Shown here: piece after piece, positions 50,601-60,012 of the stretch
How the letters are laid out: each line of letters starts with the position of its first letter
How positions within the stretch are numbered: the stretch's first letter is position 1
DNA from: Gordonia sp. ABSL11-1
GTDB lineage: Bacteria; Actinomycetota; Actinomycetes; Mycobacteriales; Mycobacteriaceae
Assembly: GCF_030315685.1 (NCBI RefSeq)
Contig: NZ_JASXSI010000005.1
Location: 62,001 to 126,000 of the forward strand
Direction: 5' to 3'
Length of the DNA stretch: 64,000 nt
Position numbers and translations under genes: made by a program
The notes under the pieces: generated by a model
The model's input: the letters and a program-made list of their open reading frames with translations, nothing else
Databases searched by the model: none
What the model was told of the DNA's origin: nothing

Positions 50601-52168
50601 CATGATCCTTCCGCCGCAACGAGTTCTGCGCACCGCTCGCCGACGAGCATGACCGTGATGTTCGGGTTCACCGTCGTATGCGCCGGGAACACCGAGGCAT
50701 CCGCGACACGCAGTCCGTCGACGCCCTTCACGCGGAGTTCCGGATCGAGCGGCGACATCGCGTCGTCCGCCGGACCCATCCGGACCGTGCCGACCGGGTG
50801 GTAGACGGTGTTGTGGGTACGGCGGATGTAGTCGGCGAGGTCGTCGTCTGATGCGGCGTTCGGACCCGGATACAGCTCGCGCGCAATCCATTCCGCGAGC
50901 GGACCTGCCGCGGCGATCTCACGGGCCTTGCGGATGCCCGCGATCATCACGCGCATGTCGTGGCCGTCCGGATCGGTGAAGTAGCGGGGATCGACCCGCG
51001 GCTTGTCGCGGAAATCGCGCGATCGCAGTCGCACCGTCCCGCGCGAGCGGGCGTGGGTGACGTTAGGCGTGAGGCAGAAGGTGTTCTCGCTGGTGGGATA
51101 GCCCTGCCGGAGGGTGTGCATGTCGAACGGGACACTGCCGTAATGCATCATCAGGTCGGGACGGTCCAGACCGTCGGTGGTGGTGGTGAAGATCCCGGCC
51201 TCCCACCACTGGGTGGATTCTCGTGTCATCGGGCGGGTGGTCTCGAAGCCGATGACTCCCTCGGGATGGTCCTGCAGGTTCGCGCCGACGCCGGGCGAGT
51301 CGACGAGGACGTCAAGGCCGTGCTCACGAAGATGGACGGTGGGGCCGATCCCCGACAGCATCAACAACTTCGGCGAGTCGATCGCACCCGTCGAGACGAT
51401 GACCTCGCGGCGGGCGCGCACGGTGGTGGTGCGGCCGAACGCATTGTCGGTGATGTCGACGCCCACTGCGCGCAGGCGACCGTCGCCTCGCTCCAGGATG
51501 ATCTTCTTCGCCCACGCGCCGGTCCGGATCGTGAGATTCGCCCGGTCGAGGATGGGATGGAGATAGCTCACCGACGACGATGACCGGACTCCGTCTGGTC
51601 GGCGATTGATCTGGAAGAAGTTGGCGCCGTTGATCACCGTGGTGCCGCTGTTGAACTCCGCCCTCGGGATGCCGACGGCCTCGCACGCGTCGAGGACCGC
51701 GACGCCACACGGATCGGCGGGTGGCACGGTCATGAGATGGACCGGACCACTGCGGCCATGGTGGTCGCCGGGTGCGTCGTTGGTCTCGATCCGTGGATAC
51801 AGTCGGTACAGAGAATCGGAACCCCAACCGGTGCAGCCGTGTTCGCGCTCCCAGTCGTCGAGATCCTCCCGCGGCGCCCAGAACGCGATACAGCTGTTGT
51901 GGGAGCTGCATCCGCCGAGGACCTTCGCGCGGGCATGCCGCATGAAGTCGTTGCCGTTCTCCTGCGGTTCGATCGGGTAGTCCCAGTCGTATCCCGATTC
52001 GAGGAGATCCATCCACCGGTCGAGTTGCAGGATGGCATCGTCGTCGACATCGGACGGACCGGCCTCGAGCAGACACACCGTCACGTCCGGATTGTCGGAC
52101 AGTCGCGCCGCGACGGCGGCCCCGGCCGACCCACCGCCCACGACGACATAGTCGAAGGTGTCGTTCAC
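50600..52168 (-). CDS. codA: Choline oxidase
   Basis: A 522-residue GMC-family flavoenzyme that oxidises choline to glycine betaine using oxygen. The FAD-binding start is FDYVVVGGGSAGAAVAARLS; LESGYDWDYPIEPQENGNDF, MRHARAKVLGGCSSHNSCIA and FWAPREDLDDWER match Arthrobacter choline oxidase nearly throughout, including the histidine that binds FAD covalently (H90 here, His99 there). The active-site region HNTVYHPVGTVRMGP and the NPN motif (TVNPNITVML) are present. The closeness to choline oxidase rather than BetA dehydrogenase supports the call. It overlaps the aldehyde dehydrogenase gene by 4 bp. Confidence 0.93.
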   Translation of the reverse strand: MNDTFDYVVVGGGSAGAAVAARLSDNPDVTVCLLEAGPSDVDDDAILQLDRWMDLLESGYDWDYPIEPQENGNDFMRHARAKVLGGCSSHNSCIAFWAPREDLDDWEREHGCTGWGSDSLYRLYPRIETNDAPGDHHGRSGPVHLMTVPPADPCGVAVLDACEAVGIPRAEFNSGTTVINGANFFQINRRPDGVRSSSSVSYLHPILDRANLTIRTGAWAKKIILERGDGRLRAVGVDITDNAFGRTTTVRARREVIVSTGAIDSPKLLMLSGIGPTVHLREHGLDVLVDSPGVGANLQDHPEGVIGFETTRPMTRESTQWWEAGIFTTTTDGLDRPDLMMHYGSVPFDMHTLRQGYPTSENTFCLTPNVTHARSRGTVRLRSRDFRDKPRVDPRYFTDPDGHDMRVMIAGIRKAREIAAAGPLAEWIARELYPGPNAASDDDLADYIRRTHNTVYHPVGTVRMGPADDAMSPLDPELRVKGVDGLRVADASVFPAHTTVNPNITVMLVGERCAELVAAEGS

Positions 52169-53679
52169 GCCGGATCTCCTCGGTCATCGAACCAGCCGGT
52201 GACGCCCGGTCGCAGGTTTTCGTACACGTGTTTGGCCTCGCGGTACTCGTCGAGCCCGGTGGGGCCGAGTTCGCGCCCGACGCCGGAGTGCCCGAATCCG
52301 CCCCATTCGGCCTGGGGCAGATACGGCCCGAAGTCATTGACCCACACCGTTCCGTGGCGAAGTCGGCCGGCGACGCGGCGGGCGCGAGCGGCATCGGAGG
52401 ACCACACGGCACCGGCGAGACCGTACTCGGTGTCGTTGGCGATGGCCACCGCCTCCTCCTCGGAGGTGAACGTCTCGACGGTGACGGTCGGGCCGAACGC
52501 CTCGTCATGGACGCAGGCCATGGATCTGTCGGCGTCGTCGATCACCGTCGGCAGATAGAACCAGCCGTCGTCGAGACCACCCGAACCCTGGTCGCCGGTG
52601 GCGAATCCGCCGCCGGTCCGGATGGTGGCCCCGTCGGCGCGCGCCTGCTCGACGTAGGCGTGGACCTTGTCGCGGTGCGCTGCGGAGATGAGGGGACCGG
52701 TCTCGGTGCCCTCGGCGAACGGGAGCCCGAGCCTGATCTGGCCTGCGCGCCGGACGAGTTCGTCGACGAAGCGGTCGTGCGCCGCGGCCTCGACGACGAG
52801 TCGTGCACCCGCCGAACACACCTGACCGGAATGCAGGAATGCGGCGTTGAGGGCGTTGTCGACCGAGGCGGCGAGTCGCTCGGCGGCGTCACAGGCGTCG
52901 GCGAACACCACGTTGGGATTCTTGCCGCCGAGTTCGAGGGCGACCTTCTTGACCGTGGCCGCCGCCTCGCGCGCGATGACCTTGCCGGTGGCGAGCCCGC
53001 CGGTGAACGACACGAGGTCGACGTCGGGATGGGAGGACAGCGGTGCCCCCGCGGACGCACCGGCTCCGGTGACGAGATTGGCGACCCCGGGTGGCAGGCC
53101 CAGATCATCGAGCACGCGCATGATCAGAATCGAGGTGTGCGGGGTCAGCTCCGCAGGCTTGAGGACGAACGTGTTCCCGGCGGCCAGTGCGGGCGCGATC
53201 TTCCAGGCCGCTTGCAGCAGAGGGTAATTCCATGGCGTGATCAGTCCGCAGACGCCGACAGGTTCGTACACGATGCGGGAGTCGACGTCGGGTGAGCCGG
53301 CGTCGACGACCCGCCCGGCGTCGTCGGCGGCGAGTTTGCCGAAATAGCGGAAGCAGTTGGCGATGTCGGTCATGTCGAGATCGGACTCGTACGGACGTTT
53401 ACCGGTGTCGAGAGTCTCGGCGCGCACGAACTCGTCTCGTCGCGTAACGATCTCGTCAGCCACACGGAGGAGCAGGTCCCCGCGCTCGGCGGCCGGGACG
53501 GACCGCCAGCGGCCGTCGTCGAACGCGGTCCGGGCCGCGGCGATGGCGGCCTCGGTGTCGCCCGCGCCCGCCTCGGCGACCACTCCCACGAGTGCGTTGT
53601 CTGCGGGGCAACGGATCTCGCGGGTCTCGCCGGATTCGGCTGATCTCCACTCGCCGCCGATGAACAGGGTGTCGCTCAT
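52165..53679 (-). CDS. betB: Betaine-aldehyde dehydrogenase
   Basis: A 504-residue NAD(P)-dependent aldehyde dehydrogenase. Catalytic Glu249 is in VALELGGKNPNVVF and Cys288 in HSGQVCSAGARLV; the NAD site has PWNYPLLQAAWKIAPALAAG and VSFTGGLATGK. DTGKRPYESDLDMTDIANCF and WGGFGHSGVGRELGP fit betaine-aldehyde dehydrogenases. With choline oxidase next to it, it would oxidise betaine aldehyde to glycine betaine. It is coupled at both ends: its ATG overlaps the stop of betT and its stop overlaps the codA start. Confidence 0.91.
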   Translation of the reverse strand: MSDTLFIGGEWRSAESGETREIRCPADNALVGVVAEAGAGDTEAAIAAARTAFDDGRWRSVPAAERGDLLLRVADEIVTRRDEFVRAETLDTGKRPYESDLDMTDIANCFRYFGKLAADDAGRVVDAGSPDVDSRIVYEPVGVCGLITPWNYPLLQAAWKIAPALAAGNTFVLKPAELTPHTSILIMRVLDDLGLPPGVANLVTGAGASAGAPLSSHPDVDLVSFTGGLATGKVIAREAAATVKKVALELGGKNPNVVFADACDAAERLAASVDNALNAAFLHSGQVCSAGARLVVEAAAHDRFVDELVRRAGQIRLGLPFAEGTETGPLISAAHRDKVHAYVEQARADGATIRTGGGFATGDQGSGGLDDGWFYLPTVIDDADRSMACVHDEAFGPTVTVETFTSEEEAVAIANDTEYGLAGAVWSSDAARARRVAGRLRHGTVWVNDFGPYLPQAEWGGFGHSGVGRELGPTGLDEYREAKHVYENLRPGVTGWFDDRGDPA

Positions 53680-55817
53680 GGGGCCGGGGTTCCTTCAGGG
53701 TCGCTGTCGGGCATGTCGACCACGCTATCGGTCGTCTGGTGTCCATTGGCGGACCGACGCAGGTGCAGGTAGCCGAGGTGTCGTTCGTACTGGTCGAGCA
53801 TGTCGCCGATGATCTGTTCGCGGCTGTAGCCGTTGAGTGAATAGCCCTGTGACCCCTCCGCGAGGTAGACCTCGCACCGGAAGTACCGGTCGTCGGACCG
53901 CTGCGAGAGCACGGCGTAGGTGGGGGTCGGCGCGGACACCGGCCACACGCAGTAGTCGAAGCGCGGCTCGTGGGCCAGTTCGACGACCAGTCGCGGCGAC
54001 GGCAGTCCGTCGTTGCTCGCCGACTCGTCGACGGCGGCGGTGATGCCCTCCTTGGCGAACTCGGCGGCGACCTCGCGCATCGCGGGGATCACGGACTTGC
54101 TGATGAACTTCTCGGTCGCCGTCGGACCCGGATAGCGCATGGTGCCCAGGAGTCGTTGTCGCCAACTGCCGTGCTCGCTGGGGCCGCGACCCGCGGCGAT
54201 CACCTTGGGCAGGGTCGTGCGGAAGCTGTCGCCCTTGTAGGACTCGGCCCGCACCGACCTCAGCAACGAGACGCCGATCAGCGCGAGGACGAACGAGAAC
54301 GGCAGACCCATGATCACCGTGGCCGCCTGCAGCGTGAGGATCGACCCGTCGCCGCCGCCGGCGAACAGCATCGACAGCGTCAGCAGGCCGATCGCGACGG
54401 ACCAGAAGATACGGAGCGAGCGCGCGCAGTCGGCCATCGGATCGGGCAACCGCGAGGTGAAGTTGCCCATCACCAGCGATCCCGAGTCGGCGCTGGTCAC
54501 GTAGAACAACAACCCGGTTATGGTGGCGACCCCGATGAGCAGCGGCGCGCCCGGGTACTGCTCGAGCAACGTGTAGAAACCGGCTTCCGGGGTGGACGCG
54601 GTGACCTCGGCGAACGACGCGTCGCCGCGGGCGACCTCCAGCGCGCTGTTCCCGAAGATCGAGATCCACAGCAGGATGAAGCTGAACGGCACGACGAGAA
54701 CCCCGAACACGAACTGTCGCAGGGTGCGGCCGCGTGAGATCCGCGCCAGGAACAGCCCGACAAACGGTGCCCACGCGACCCACCAGGCCCAGAAGAACAG
54801 TGTCCAGCCGTCGACGAATCCCTGGGCGTCGTTGCCCGGCGGCGGGTTGACCTGATCCCATGCGAAGGTGTCCAGCGTGCGGTCCAGGAATGTCGAGATG
54901 TAGTCGCCGGTGTTCTGCACCAGGCCGTTGAGCAGGAAGTCGGACCGGCCGGCGACGAGGATGTAGACGAGAAGCAGGATCGCCAGGATGACGTTGAGTT
55001 CGGACAGTCGCCGGATGCCCTTGTCCACGCCCGAGGTCGCCGACGCCGTCGCGATGACGACCGACAGCACGATCAGTCCGATCTGCGCGGCCTTGCCCTG
55101 CGGGATGCCGAAGATCTCGTTGAGACCGAAGTTGAGTTGCACCACCCCGATGCCCAGCGACGTGGCGATTCCGAAGATGGTGCCGAGCACGGCGGCGACG
55201 TCGATCGCGTCACCCCAGCGTCCCTCGACCCGTTTTCCGAAGATCGGATAGAGCGCGGCCCGGATCGTCAGCGGCAGGTTGTGACGGAACGCGAAGTACG
55301 CGAGTGCGCCGCCCATCAGCGCGTACATCGCCCATCCGGTCAGTCCGTAGTGGAAGACCGTCCAGGTGACCGCCTCACGTGCGGCGTCGTTGGTCTCCGG
55401 CGGTCCGACGGGCGGCGCGAGGAAGTGGGTGACCGGCTCGGCGACCGAGAAGAACATCAGATCGATGCCGATACCGGCGGCGAACAGCATGGCCGTCCAG
55501 GTGAACAGGCTGTACTCGGGGCGGGATTCCTCCGGCCCGAGACGGTAGCGGCCGTAGCGGCTGACGCCGAGGAACACGACCAGGGCGACGATACCGGTGG
55601 CCAGGATGAAGTACCACCAACCGAACCAGCGGGTGATGAAGTCCCGGACGTCGCCGATGACCGACTCCGCGGTGTCGGGCGCCGCCAGCGCCCAGATCGC
55701 GAAGGCGAGCACGATGGCCGCCGAGGTGCCGAAGACCACCCTGTTCGTCGTTCCCCGGGTCGCCTCGGGGTGCGTCGGGGAGATGGAATCGGAATGCGGA
55801 CGACCGCCGTCATTCAT
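53676..55817 (-). CDS. betT: BCCT-family choline/betaine transporter
   Basis: A 713-residue transporter with about twelve helices and a cytosolic C-terminal domain of about 170 residues. Motifs are LFTWTAMLFAAGIGIDLMFF, SVAEPVTHF, HYGLTGWAMYALMGGALAYF and FFWAWWVAWAPFVGLFLARI, the W-rich BCCT signature. The middle M-x-F-D-L... aromatic box lies in the latter. GIDLMFF differs from the usual GIGIGLMF at one Gly, seen in some choline carriers. The long C terminus suggests osmotic control as in BetT. The gene heads the operon and likely imports choline for codA and betB. ATG at 55817 is the best start; no Shine-Dalgarno is obvious. Confidence 0.9.
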   Translation of the reverse strand: MNDGGRPHSDSISPTHPEATRGTTNRVVFGTSAAIVLAFAIWALAAPDTAESVIGDVRDFITRWFGWWYFILATGIVALVVFLGVSRYGRYRLGPEESRPEYSLFTWTAMLFAAGIGIDLMFFSVAEPVTHFLAPPVGPPETNDAAREAVTWTVFHYGLTGWAMYALMGGALAYFAFRHNLPLTIRAALYPIFGKRVEGRWGDAIDVAAVLGTIFGIATSLGIGVVQLNFGLNEIFGIPQGKAAQIGLIVLSVVIATASATSGVDKGIRRLSELNVILAILLLVYILVAGRSDFLLNGLVQNTGDYISTFLDRTLDTFAWDQVNPPPGNDAQGFVDGWTLFFWAWWVAWAPFVGLFLARISRGRTLRQFVFGVLVVPFSFILLWISIFGNSALEVARGDASFAEVTASTPEAGFYTLLEQYPGAPLLIGVATITGLLFYVTSADSGSLVMGNFTSRLPDPMADCARSLRIFWSVAIGLLTLSMLFAGGGDGSILTLQAATVIMGLPFSFVLALIGVSLLRSVRAESYKGDSFRTTLPKVIAAGRGPSEHGSWRQRLLGTMRYPGPTATEKFISKSVIPAMREVAAEFAKEGITAAVDESASNDGLPSPRLVVELAHEPRFDYCVWPVSAPTPTYAVLSQRSDDRYFRCEVYLAEGSQGYSLNGYSREQIIGDMLDQYERHLGYLHLRRSANGHQTTDSVVDMPDSDPEGTPAP

Positions 55818-56145
55818 CTGGGGGAGACTACCCGCGATGTCCGATTCCGGCTGGACTTGCGCCGCGACTGGTCGGTTCGGTGTCGCACAGGGCGTCGAAA
55901 CGCTGGTCGGGGCGCCCGTTCGCTGTCGGCGTAGCGGCCATGGAACACAGCCCCCACCTGCCTGGTTGTACTGCGCAGATCCCCGCCGGAGCAGTAACAG
56001 AAATGTCCCTGGAGCGACGTTAACTGTAGCTGCACGCGAAGCGACCACTAGACTGAACTCAAGCTGGTGGTCTCTATCGACACCGCCGCATTTGTCGCCG
56101 CTGTGGTCACCGACGGCCGGGGCGCAAGCTATGTGAGGGAGAACA
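55818..56145. promoter_or_regulatory. Divergent control region of betT and clpC
   Basis: This 328-bp gap has no convincing gene. It must hold both promoters. TAGACT (56049-56054) is a likely minus-10 for clpC with a leader of about 90 nt, and GACCAC (56043-56048) and GTGGTC (56065-56070) form an inverted repeat around it. The clpC start is preceded by GAGGGAGAAC. No clear operator for the betaine operon was found. Confidence 0.45.
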
Positions 56146-58692
56146 ATGTTCGAACGGTTCACCGACCGCGCACGTCGGGTCGTCGTCCTGGCGCAAGAAG
56201 AAGCGCGGATGCTCAATCACAACTACATCGGCACCGAGCACATCCTCCTGGGTCTCATCCACGAGGGGGAGGGCGTCGCCGCCAAGGCCCTCGAGTCGCT
56301 GGGCATCTCGCTCGAGGGCGTCCGCAGCCAGGTCGAGGAGATCATCGGCCAGGGTCAGCAGGCGCCGTCGGGCCACATCCCGTTCACGCCGCGTGCCAAG
56401 AAGGTCCTCGAGCTCTCGTTGCGCGAGGCGCTGCAGCTCGGCCACAACTACATCGGCACCGAGCACATCCTCCTCGGTCTCATCCGCGAGGGCGAGGGTG
56501 TCGCCGCCCAGGTCCTGGTCAAGCTCGGCGCCGACCTCAACCGCGTCCGCCAGCAGGTCATCCAGCTGCTCTCGGGTTACCAGGGCAAGGAGCCGCAGGA
56601 GGCCGGTACGGGAGGACGCAGCAGCGAGACGGGCACGCCGTCGACATCGCTGGTGCTCGACCAGTTCGGCCGCAACCTGACTGCTGCCGCCGCCGAGGCC
56701 AAACTCGACCCGGTCATCGGGCGCGAGAAGGAGATCGAGCGGGTCATGCAGGTGTTGTCCCGCCGCACCAAGAACAACCCGGTGCTGATCGGTGAGCCCG
56801 GGGTCGGCAAGACCGCGGTCGTCGAGGGCCTCGCCCAGGCGATCGTCAACGGTCAGGTGCCGGAGACGCTGAAGGACAAGCAGCTCTACACCCTCGACCT
56901 CGGGTCGCTGGTCGCCGGCAGCCGTTACCGCGGTGATTTCGAGGAGCGTCTGAAGAAGGTGCTCAAGGAGATCAACACCCGCGGCGACATCATCCTGTTC
57001 ATCGACGAGCTGCACACGCTGGTCGGCGCGGGTGCCGCGGAGGGTGCAATCGACGCTGCGTCGATCCTGAAGCCGAAGCTGGCCCGCGGTGAGCTGCAGA
57101 CCATCGGTGCGACGACCCTCGACGAGTACCGCAAGTACATCGAGAAGGACGCCGCTCTCGAGCGCCGGTTCCAGCCGGTGCAGGTCGGCGAGCCGTCCGT
57201 CGAGCACACCATCGAGATCCTCAAGGGCCTCCGCGACCGCTACGAGAGCCACCACCGGGTCTCGATCACCGACGGCGCGCTCGTGGCCGCGGCCACCCTG
57301 GCCGACCGCTACATCAACGACCGGTTCCTGCCGGACAAGGCGATCGACCTGATCGACGAGGCCGGTGCGCGCATGCGCATCCGCCGGATGACCGCGCCGC
57401 CGGACCTGCGCGAGTTCGACGAGCGGATCGCCGACGCACGCAAGGAGAAGGAGTCCGCGATCGACGCGCAGGACTTCGAGAAGGCGGCCAACCTCCGCGA
57501 CAAGGAGAAGCAACTCGTCGCCGAGCGGGCTGAGCGTGAAAAGCAATGGCGCAGTGGAGATATGGACGTCGTGGCCGAGGTCGACGACGAGCAGATCGCC
57601 GAGGTGCTGGGCAACTGGACCGGTATCCCCGTGTTCAAGCTCACCGAGGAGGAGACCACCCGTCTGCTCCGTATGGAGGAGGAGTTGCACAAGCGGATCA
57701 TCGGCCAGGAGGATGCCGTCAAGGCCGTCTCCAAGGCGATCCGTCGTACGCGCGCCGGACTGAAGGACCCCAAGCGTCCGTCGGGCTCGTTCATCTTCGC
57801 CGGCCCGTCCGGTGTCGGCAAGACCGAGCTGTCGAAGGCCCTGGCGAACTTCCTGTTCGGCGAGGACGACGCACTCATCCAGATCGACATGGGCGAGTTC
57901 CACGACCGCTTCACCGCGTCGCGGCTGTTCGGTGCTCCTCCCGGGTACGTCGGCTACGAAGAGGGCGGTCAGCTCACCGAGAAGGTGCGTCGTAAGCCGT
58001 TCTCGGTGGTCCTGTTCGACGAGATCGAGAAGGCGCACTCGGAGATCTACAACACGCTGCTGCAGGTGTTGGAGGACGGCCGCCTCACCGACGGTCAGGG
58101 TCGTACGGTCGACTTCAAGAACACCGTGCTGATCTTCACCTCGAACCTCGGTACCGGCGACATCTCGAAGGCCGTCGGTCTGGGCTTCACCCAGGGCGGC
58201 AGCGAGGGGTCGCAGTACGAGCGGATGAAGCAGAAGGTCAACGACGAGCTGAAGAAGCACTTCCGGCCCGAGTTCCTCAACCGCATCGACGACGTCATCG
58301 TGTTCCACCAGCTGACTCAGCAGGAGATCATCGAGATGGTCGATCTCATGATCAACCGCGTCGAGACCCAGCTGAAGAACAAGGACATGGCGATCGAGCT
58401 GACCGACAAGGCGAAGAAGCTCCTCGCCCGTCGTGGGTTCGATCCGGTCCTGGGTGCCCGTCCGCTCCGTCGCACCATCCAGCGCGAGATCGAGGATCAG
58501 CTGTCGGAGAAGATCCTCTTCAACGAGCTGAACGCCGGTCAGATCGTGTTGGTCGACGTCGAGGGTTGGGACGGCGGCGACGACGGCGAGGACGCGCGAT
58601 TCGTCTTCACCGGTTCGGAGAAGCCCCGTGAGCTGCCCGACGCACCGGCCGAGCTGACCGGTGCCGGCGACAGCAAGGGCGAAACCGCCTAG
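56146..58692 (+). CDS. clpC: ATP-dependent Clp protease unfoldase ClpC
   Basis: An 848-residue class I Clp/Hsp100 AAA+ protein. Two Clp-N repeats occupy residues 1-145 ([20 protein letters not shown] and [20 protein letters not shown]). AAA-1 has Walker A GEPGVGKT (216-223) and [15 protein letters not shown]; a UvrB/UvrC-like middle motif ([19 protein letters not shown]) marks ClpC rather than ClpB; AAA-2 has GPSGVGKT (553-560) and [11 protein letters not shown], and a ClpP-docking LGF (VGLGFTQGG). It unfolds substrates for ClpP1P2. The start is ATG at 56146 with gggagaac before it. A very long hairpin follows. Confidence 0.97.
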   Translation: MFERFTDRARRVVVLAQEEARMLNHNYIGTEHILLGLIHEGEGVAAKALESLGISLEGVRSQVEEIIGQGQQAPSGHIPFTPRAKKVLELSLREALQLGHNYIGTEHILLGLIREGEGVAAQVLVKLGADLNRVRQQVIQLLSGYQGKEPQEAGTGGRSSETGTPSTSLVLDQFGRNLTAAAAEAKLDPVIGREKEIERVMQVLSRRTKNNPVLIGEPGVGKTAVVEGLAQAIVNGQVPETLKDKQLYTLDLGSLVAGSRYRGDFEERLKKVLKEINTRGDIILFIDELHTLVGAGAAEGAIDAASILKPKLARGELQTIGATTLDEYRKYIEKDAALERRFQPVQVGEPSVEHTIEILKGLRDRYESHHRVSITDGALVAAATLADRYINDRFLPDKAIDLIDEAGARMRIRRMTAPPDLREFDERIADARKEKESAIDAQDFEKAANLRDKEKQLVAERAEREKQWRSGDMDVVAEVDDEQIAEVLGNWTGIPVFKLTEEETTRLLRMEEELHKRIIGQEDAVKAVSKAIRRTRAGLKDPKRPSGSFIFAGPSGVGKTELSKALANFLFGEDDALIQIDMGEFHDRFTASRLFGAPPGYVGYEEGGQLTEKVRRKPFSVVLFDEIEKAHSEIYNTLLQVLEDGRLTDGQGRTVDFKNTVLIFTSNLGTGDISKAVGLGFTQGGSEGSQYERMKQKVNDELKKHFRPEFLNRIDDVIVFHQLTQQEIIEMVDLMINRVETQLKNKDMAIELTDKAKKLLARRGFDPVLGARPLRRTIQREIEDQLSEKILFNELNAGQIVLVDVEGWDGGDDGEDARFVFTGSEKPRELPDAPAELTGAGDSKGETA

Positions 58693-58700
58693 CCAGTCCA

Positions 58701-58765
58701 GATACCCCGAAAGCGCGAATCCACCTTGCTTCACCAGCAAGGTGGATTCGCACTTTCGGGGTATC
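58701..58765 (+). terminator. Strong 30-bp hairpin terminator after clpC
   Basis: A 30-bp stem (58701-58730 with 58736-58765) with loop TCACC and a single G-T mismatch starts 8 bp after the clpC stop codon. It is unusually long. Confidence 0.85.
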
Positions 58766-58814
58766 TCCATCTCGGGAATCCGACGCCTTCACGAACGTTC
58801 GCTCGGTCATCGAG

Positions 58815-58820
58815 TAGGTT
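58815..58820 (+). promoter_or_regulatory. Minus-10 box of leaderless-type promoter for the enoyl-CoA hydratase gene
   Basis: TAGGTT is followed after 6 nt by the GTG at 58827. Confidence 0.55.
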
Positions 58821-58826
58821 GTATCG

Positions 58827-59672
58827 GTGACCTCTCTCACCCGGCAGACCGACGACCAGCACATCGTTCTCGAGCGCGACGACGATGTCGCGATCATCCG
58901 ACTGCATCGTCCCGACCGGCTGAACGCCTTCACCCACCAGATGGGCGAGGAGATCCAAGCCGTGTTCGACGAGACCGACGCCGACGACTCGATCCGTGCC
59001 GTCGTGATCACCGGGACCGGCCGGGCCTTCTGTGCCGGCGCCGACCTCGGCGGTGGCGCGACCACCTTCGAGCTCGACCAGCAGGAACCCGGCGAGGTCC
59101 CGCGGGACATGGGCGGTCAGGTCACGCTGCGGATCTTCGCGTCACTCAAGCCGGTGGTGATGGCGATCAACGGTGCGGCCGCTGGTGTGGGTGTCACCAT
59201 GACGCTGCCCGCCGATGTTCGGATCGCCTCGGAGGATGCGAAGTTCGGTTTCGTCTTCGCGCAGCGGGGGCTCGTGCCGGAGGCCGCGTCGTCATGGTTC
59301 CTGCCGAAGCTGGTCGGACTGCCGACGGCGCTGCAGTGGGCGATGGGGGCGAAGATGGTGCCCGTCGCCGAAGCGCACGAGCGGGGGCTCGTCCAGCAGG
59401 TCGTGCCGAAGGACGAGGTGCTGTCGACGGCAATCGCGGTCGCTCGGGATCTGACGTCGACGACGGCGCCCGTGTCGGTGGCCCTGACCCGCCAGCTGCT
59501 GTGGCGCATGGCCGGAGCGCCGAGTCCGTGGGTGGCGCACGAGGCCGATTCCAAGGCCATCTTCTATCGCGGGACGATGGCCGACGTCGCCGAGGGGGTG
59601 ACGTCGTTCCTGGAGAAGCGTCCCGCCGCGTTCACCGACCGCGTGTCGACGGACCTGCCCGACATCTTCTGA
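58827..59672 (+). CDS. Enoyl-CoA hydratase/isomerase family protein
   Basis: A 281-residue crotonase-fold enzyme. The oxyanion-hole segments are AFCAGADLGGG and INGAAAGVGVTMTL; the first Glu position of hydratases is here GVGVTM, without the usual acid, and the second position has RGLVPEAASSWFLPKL with E, as in isomerase-like members. It acts on acyl-CoA in beta-oxidation or a related path, exact reaction unknown. GTG at 58827 follows a minus-10 box by 6 nt. Its 3 prime end overlaps a small minus-strand frame by 41 bp. Confidence 0.87.
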   Translation: MTSLTRQTDDQHIVLERDDDVAIIRLHRPDRLNAFTHQMGEEIQAVFDETDADDSIRAVVITGTGRAFCAGADLGGGATTFELDQQEPGEVPRDMGGQVTLRIFASLKPVVMAINGAAAGVGVTMTLPADVRIASEDAKFGFVFAQRGLVPEAASSWFLPKLVGLPTALQWAMGAKMVPVAEAHERGLVQQVVPKDEVLSTAIAVARDLTSTTAPVSVALTRQLLWRMAGAPSPWVAHEADSKAIFYRGTMADVAEGVTSFLEKRPAAFTDRVSTDLPDIF

Positions 59673-59859
59673 CGAGACGACGCGCCCTAGCTAGCGCCGA
59701 CATGTCCTGTGCGAAAACGACATCGGTGACGCTCGACGTCGTGCCACGGGCGTCGTCGTCTTGCTGGCTCTGCCAGCACACGCCGGTCGCAAGGCCGACG
59801 GTGAGCAGCAGCACCGCGATGCCCGTCACGCCGACGATCCGAACCCGTCCTGCACTCAT
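59632..59859 (-). CDS. Possible small membrane or exported peptide, 75 aa
   Basis: A minus-strand frame encodes MSAGRVRIVGVTGIAVLLLT, then VGLATGVCWQSQQDDD and a charged tail. One N-terminal hydrophobic helix is clear, so the peptide would be membrane-bound or exported. Its last codons overlap the end of the enoyl-CoA hydratase gene, so the real stop may have been lost or a frameshift may be present. The start codon lies in the last of three 17-bp repeats, each of which has its own ATG and a preceding GGACGGG. Weak evidence, but hydrophobicity and codon use support coding to about residue 55. Confidence 0.4.
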   Translation of the reverse strand: MSAGRVRIVGVTGIAVLLLTVGLATGVCWQSQQDDDARGTTSSVTDVVFAQDMSALARARRLVRRCRAGPSTRGR

Positions 59860-59894
59860 CCCCGTCCTGCACTCATCCCCGTCCTGCACTCATC
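59844..59894. repeat. 17-bp tandem repeat, three exact copies
   Basis: CCCGTCCTGCACTCATC occurs three times without gaps (59844-59860, 59861-59877, 59878-59894). Read on the minus strand each unit contains GGACGGG and ATGAGTGCA, so every copy has a ribosome-site-like stretch and an ATG, each in a different frame. Confidence 0.97.
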
Positions 59895-60012
59895 CCATGT
59901 GCGAGTCCTGGACTGCGGGAGGGGTGTACACCGTCGGGCTCGACTCCAGTGCGTAGAAGCCACCGTCGGCACAGGTCGTCCAGAGTTGATTGCCGCGCCA
60001 CTCCGGCGGAGA

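Noticed and set aside
50600-52168. Choline dehydrogenase (BetA) as the identity of the GMC flavoenzyme.
   Set aside because: The sequence follows choline oxidase closely, including the SSHNSC segment with the FAD-linking histidine.
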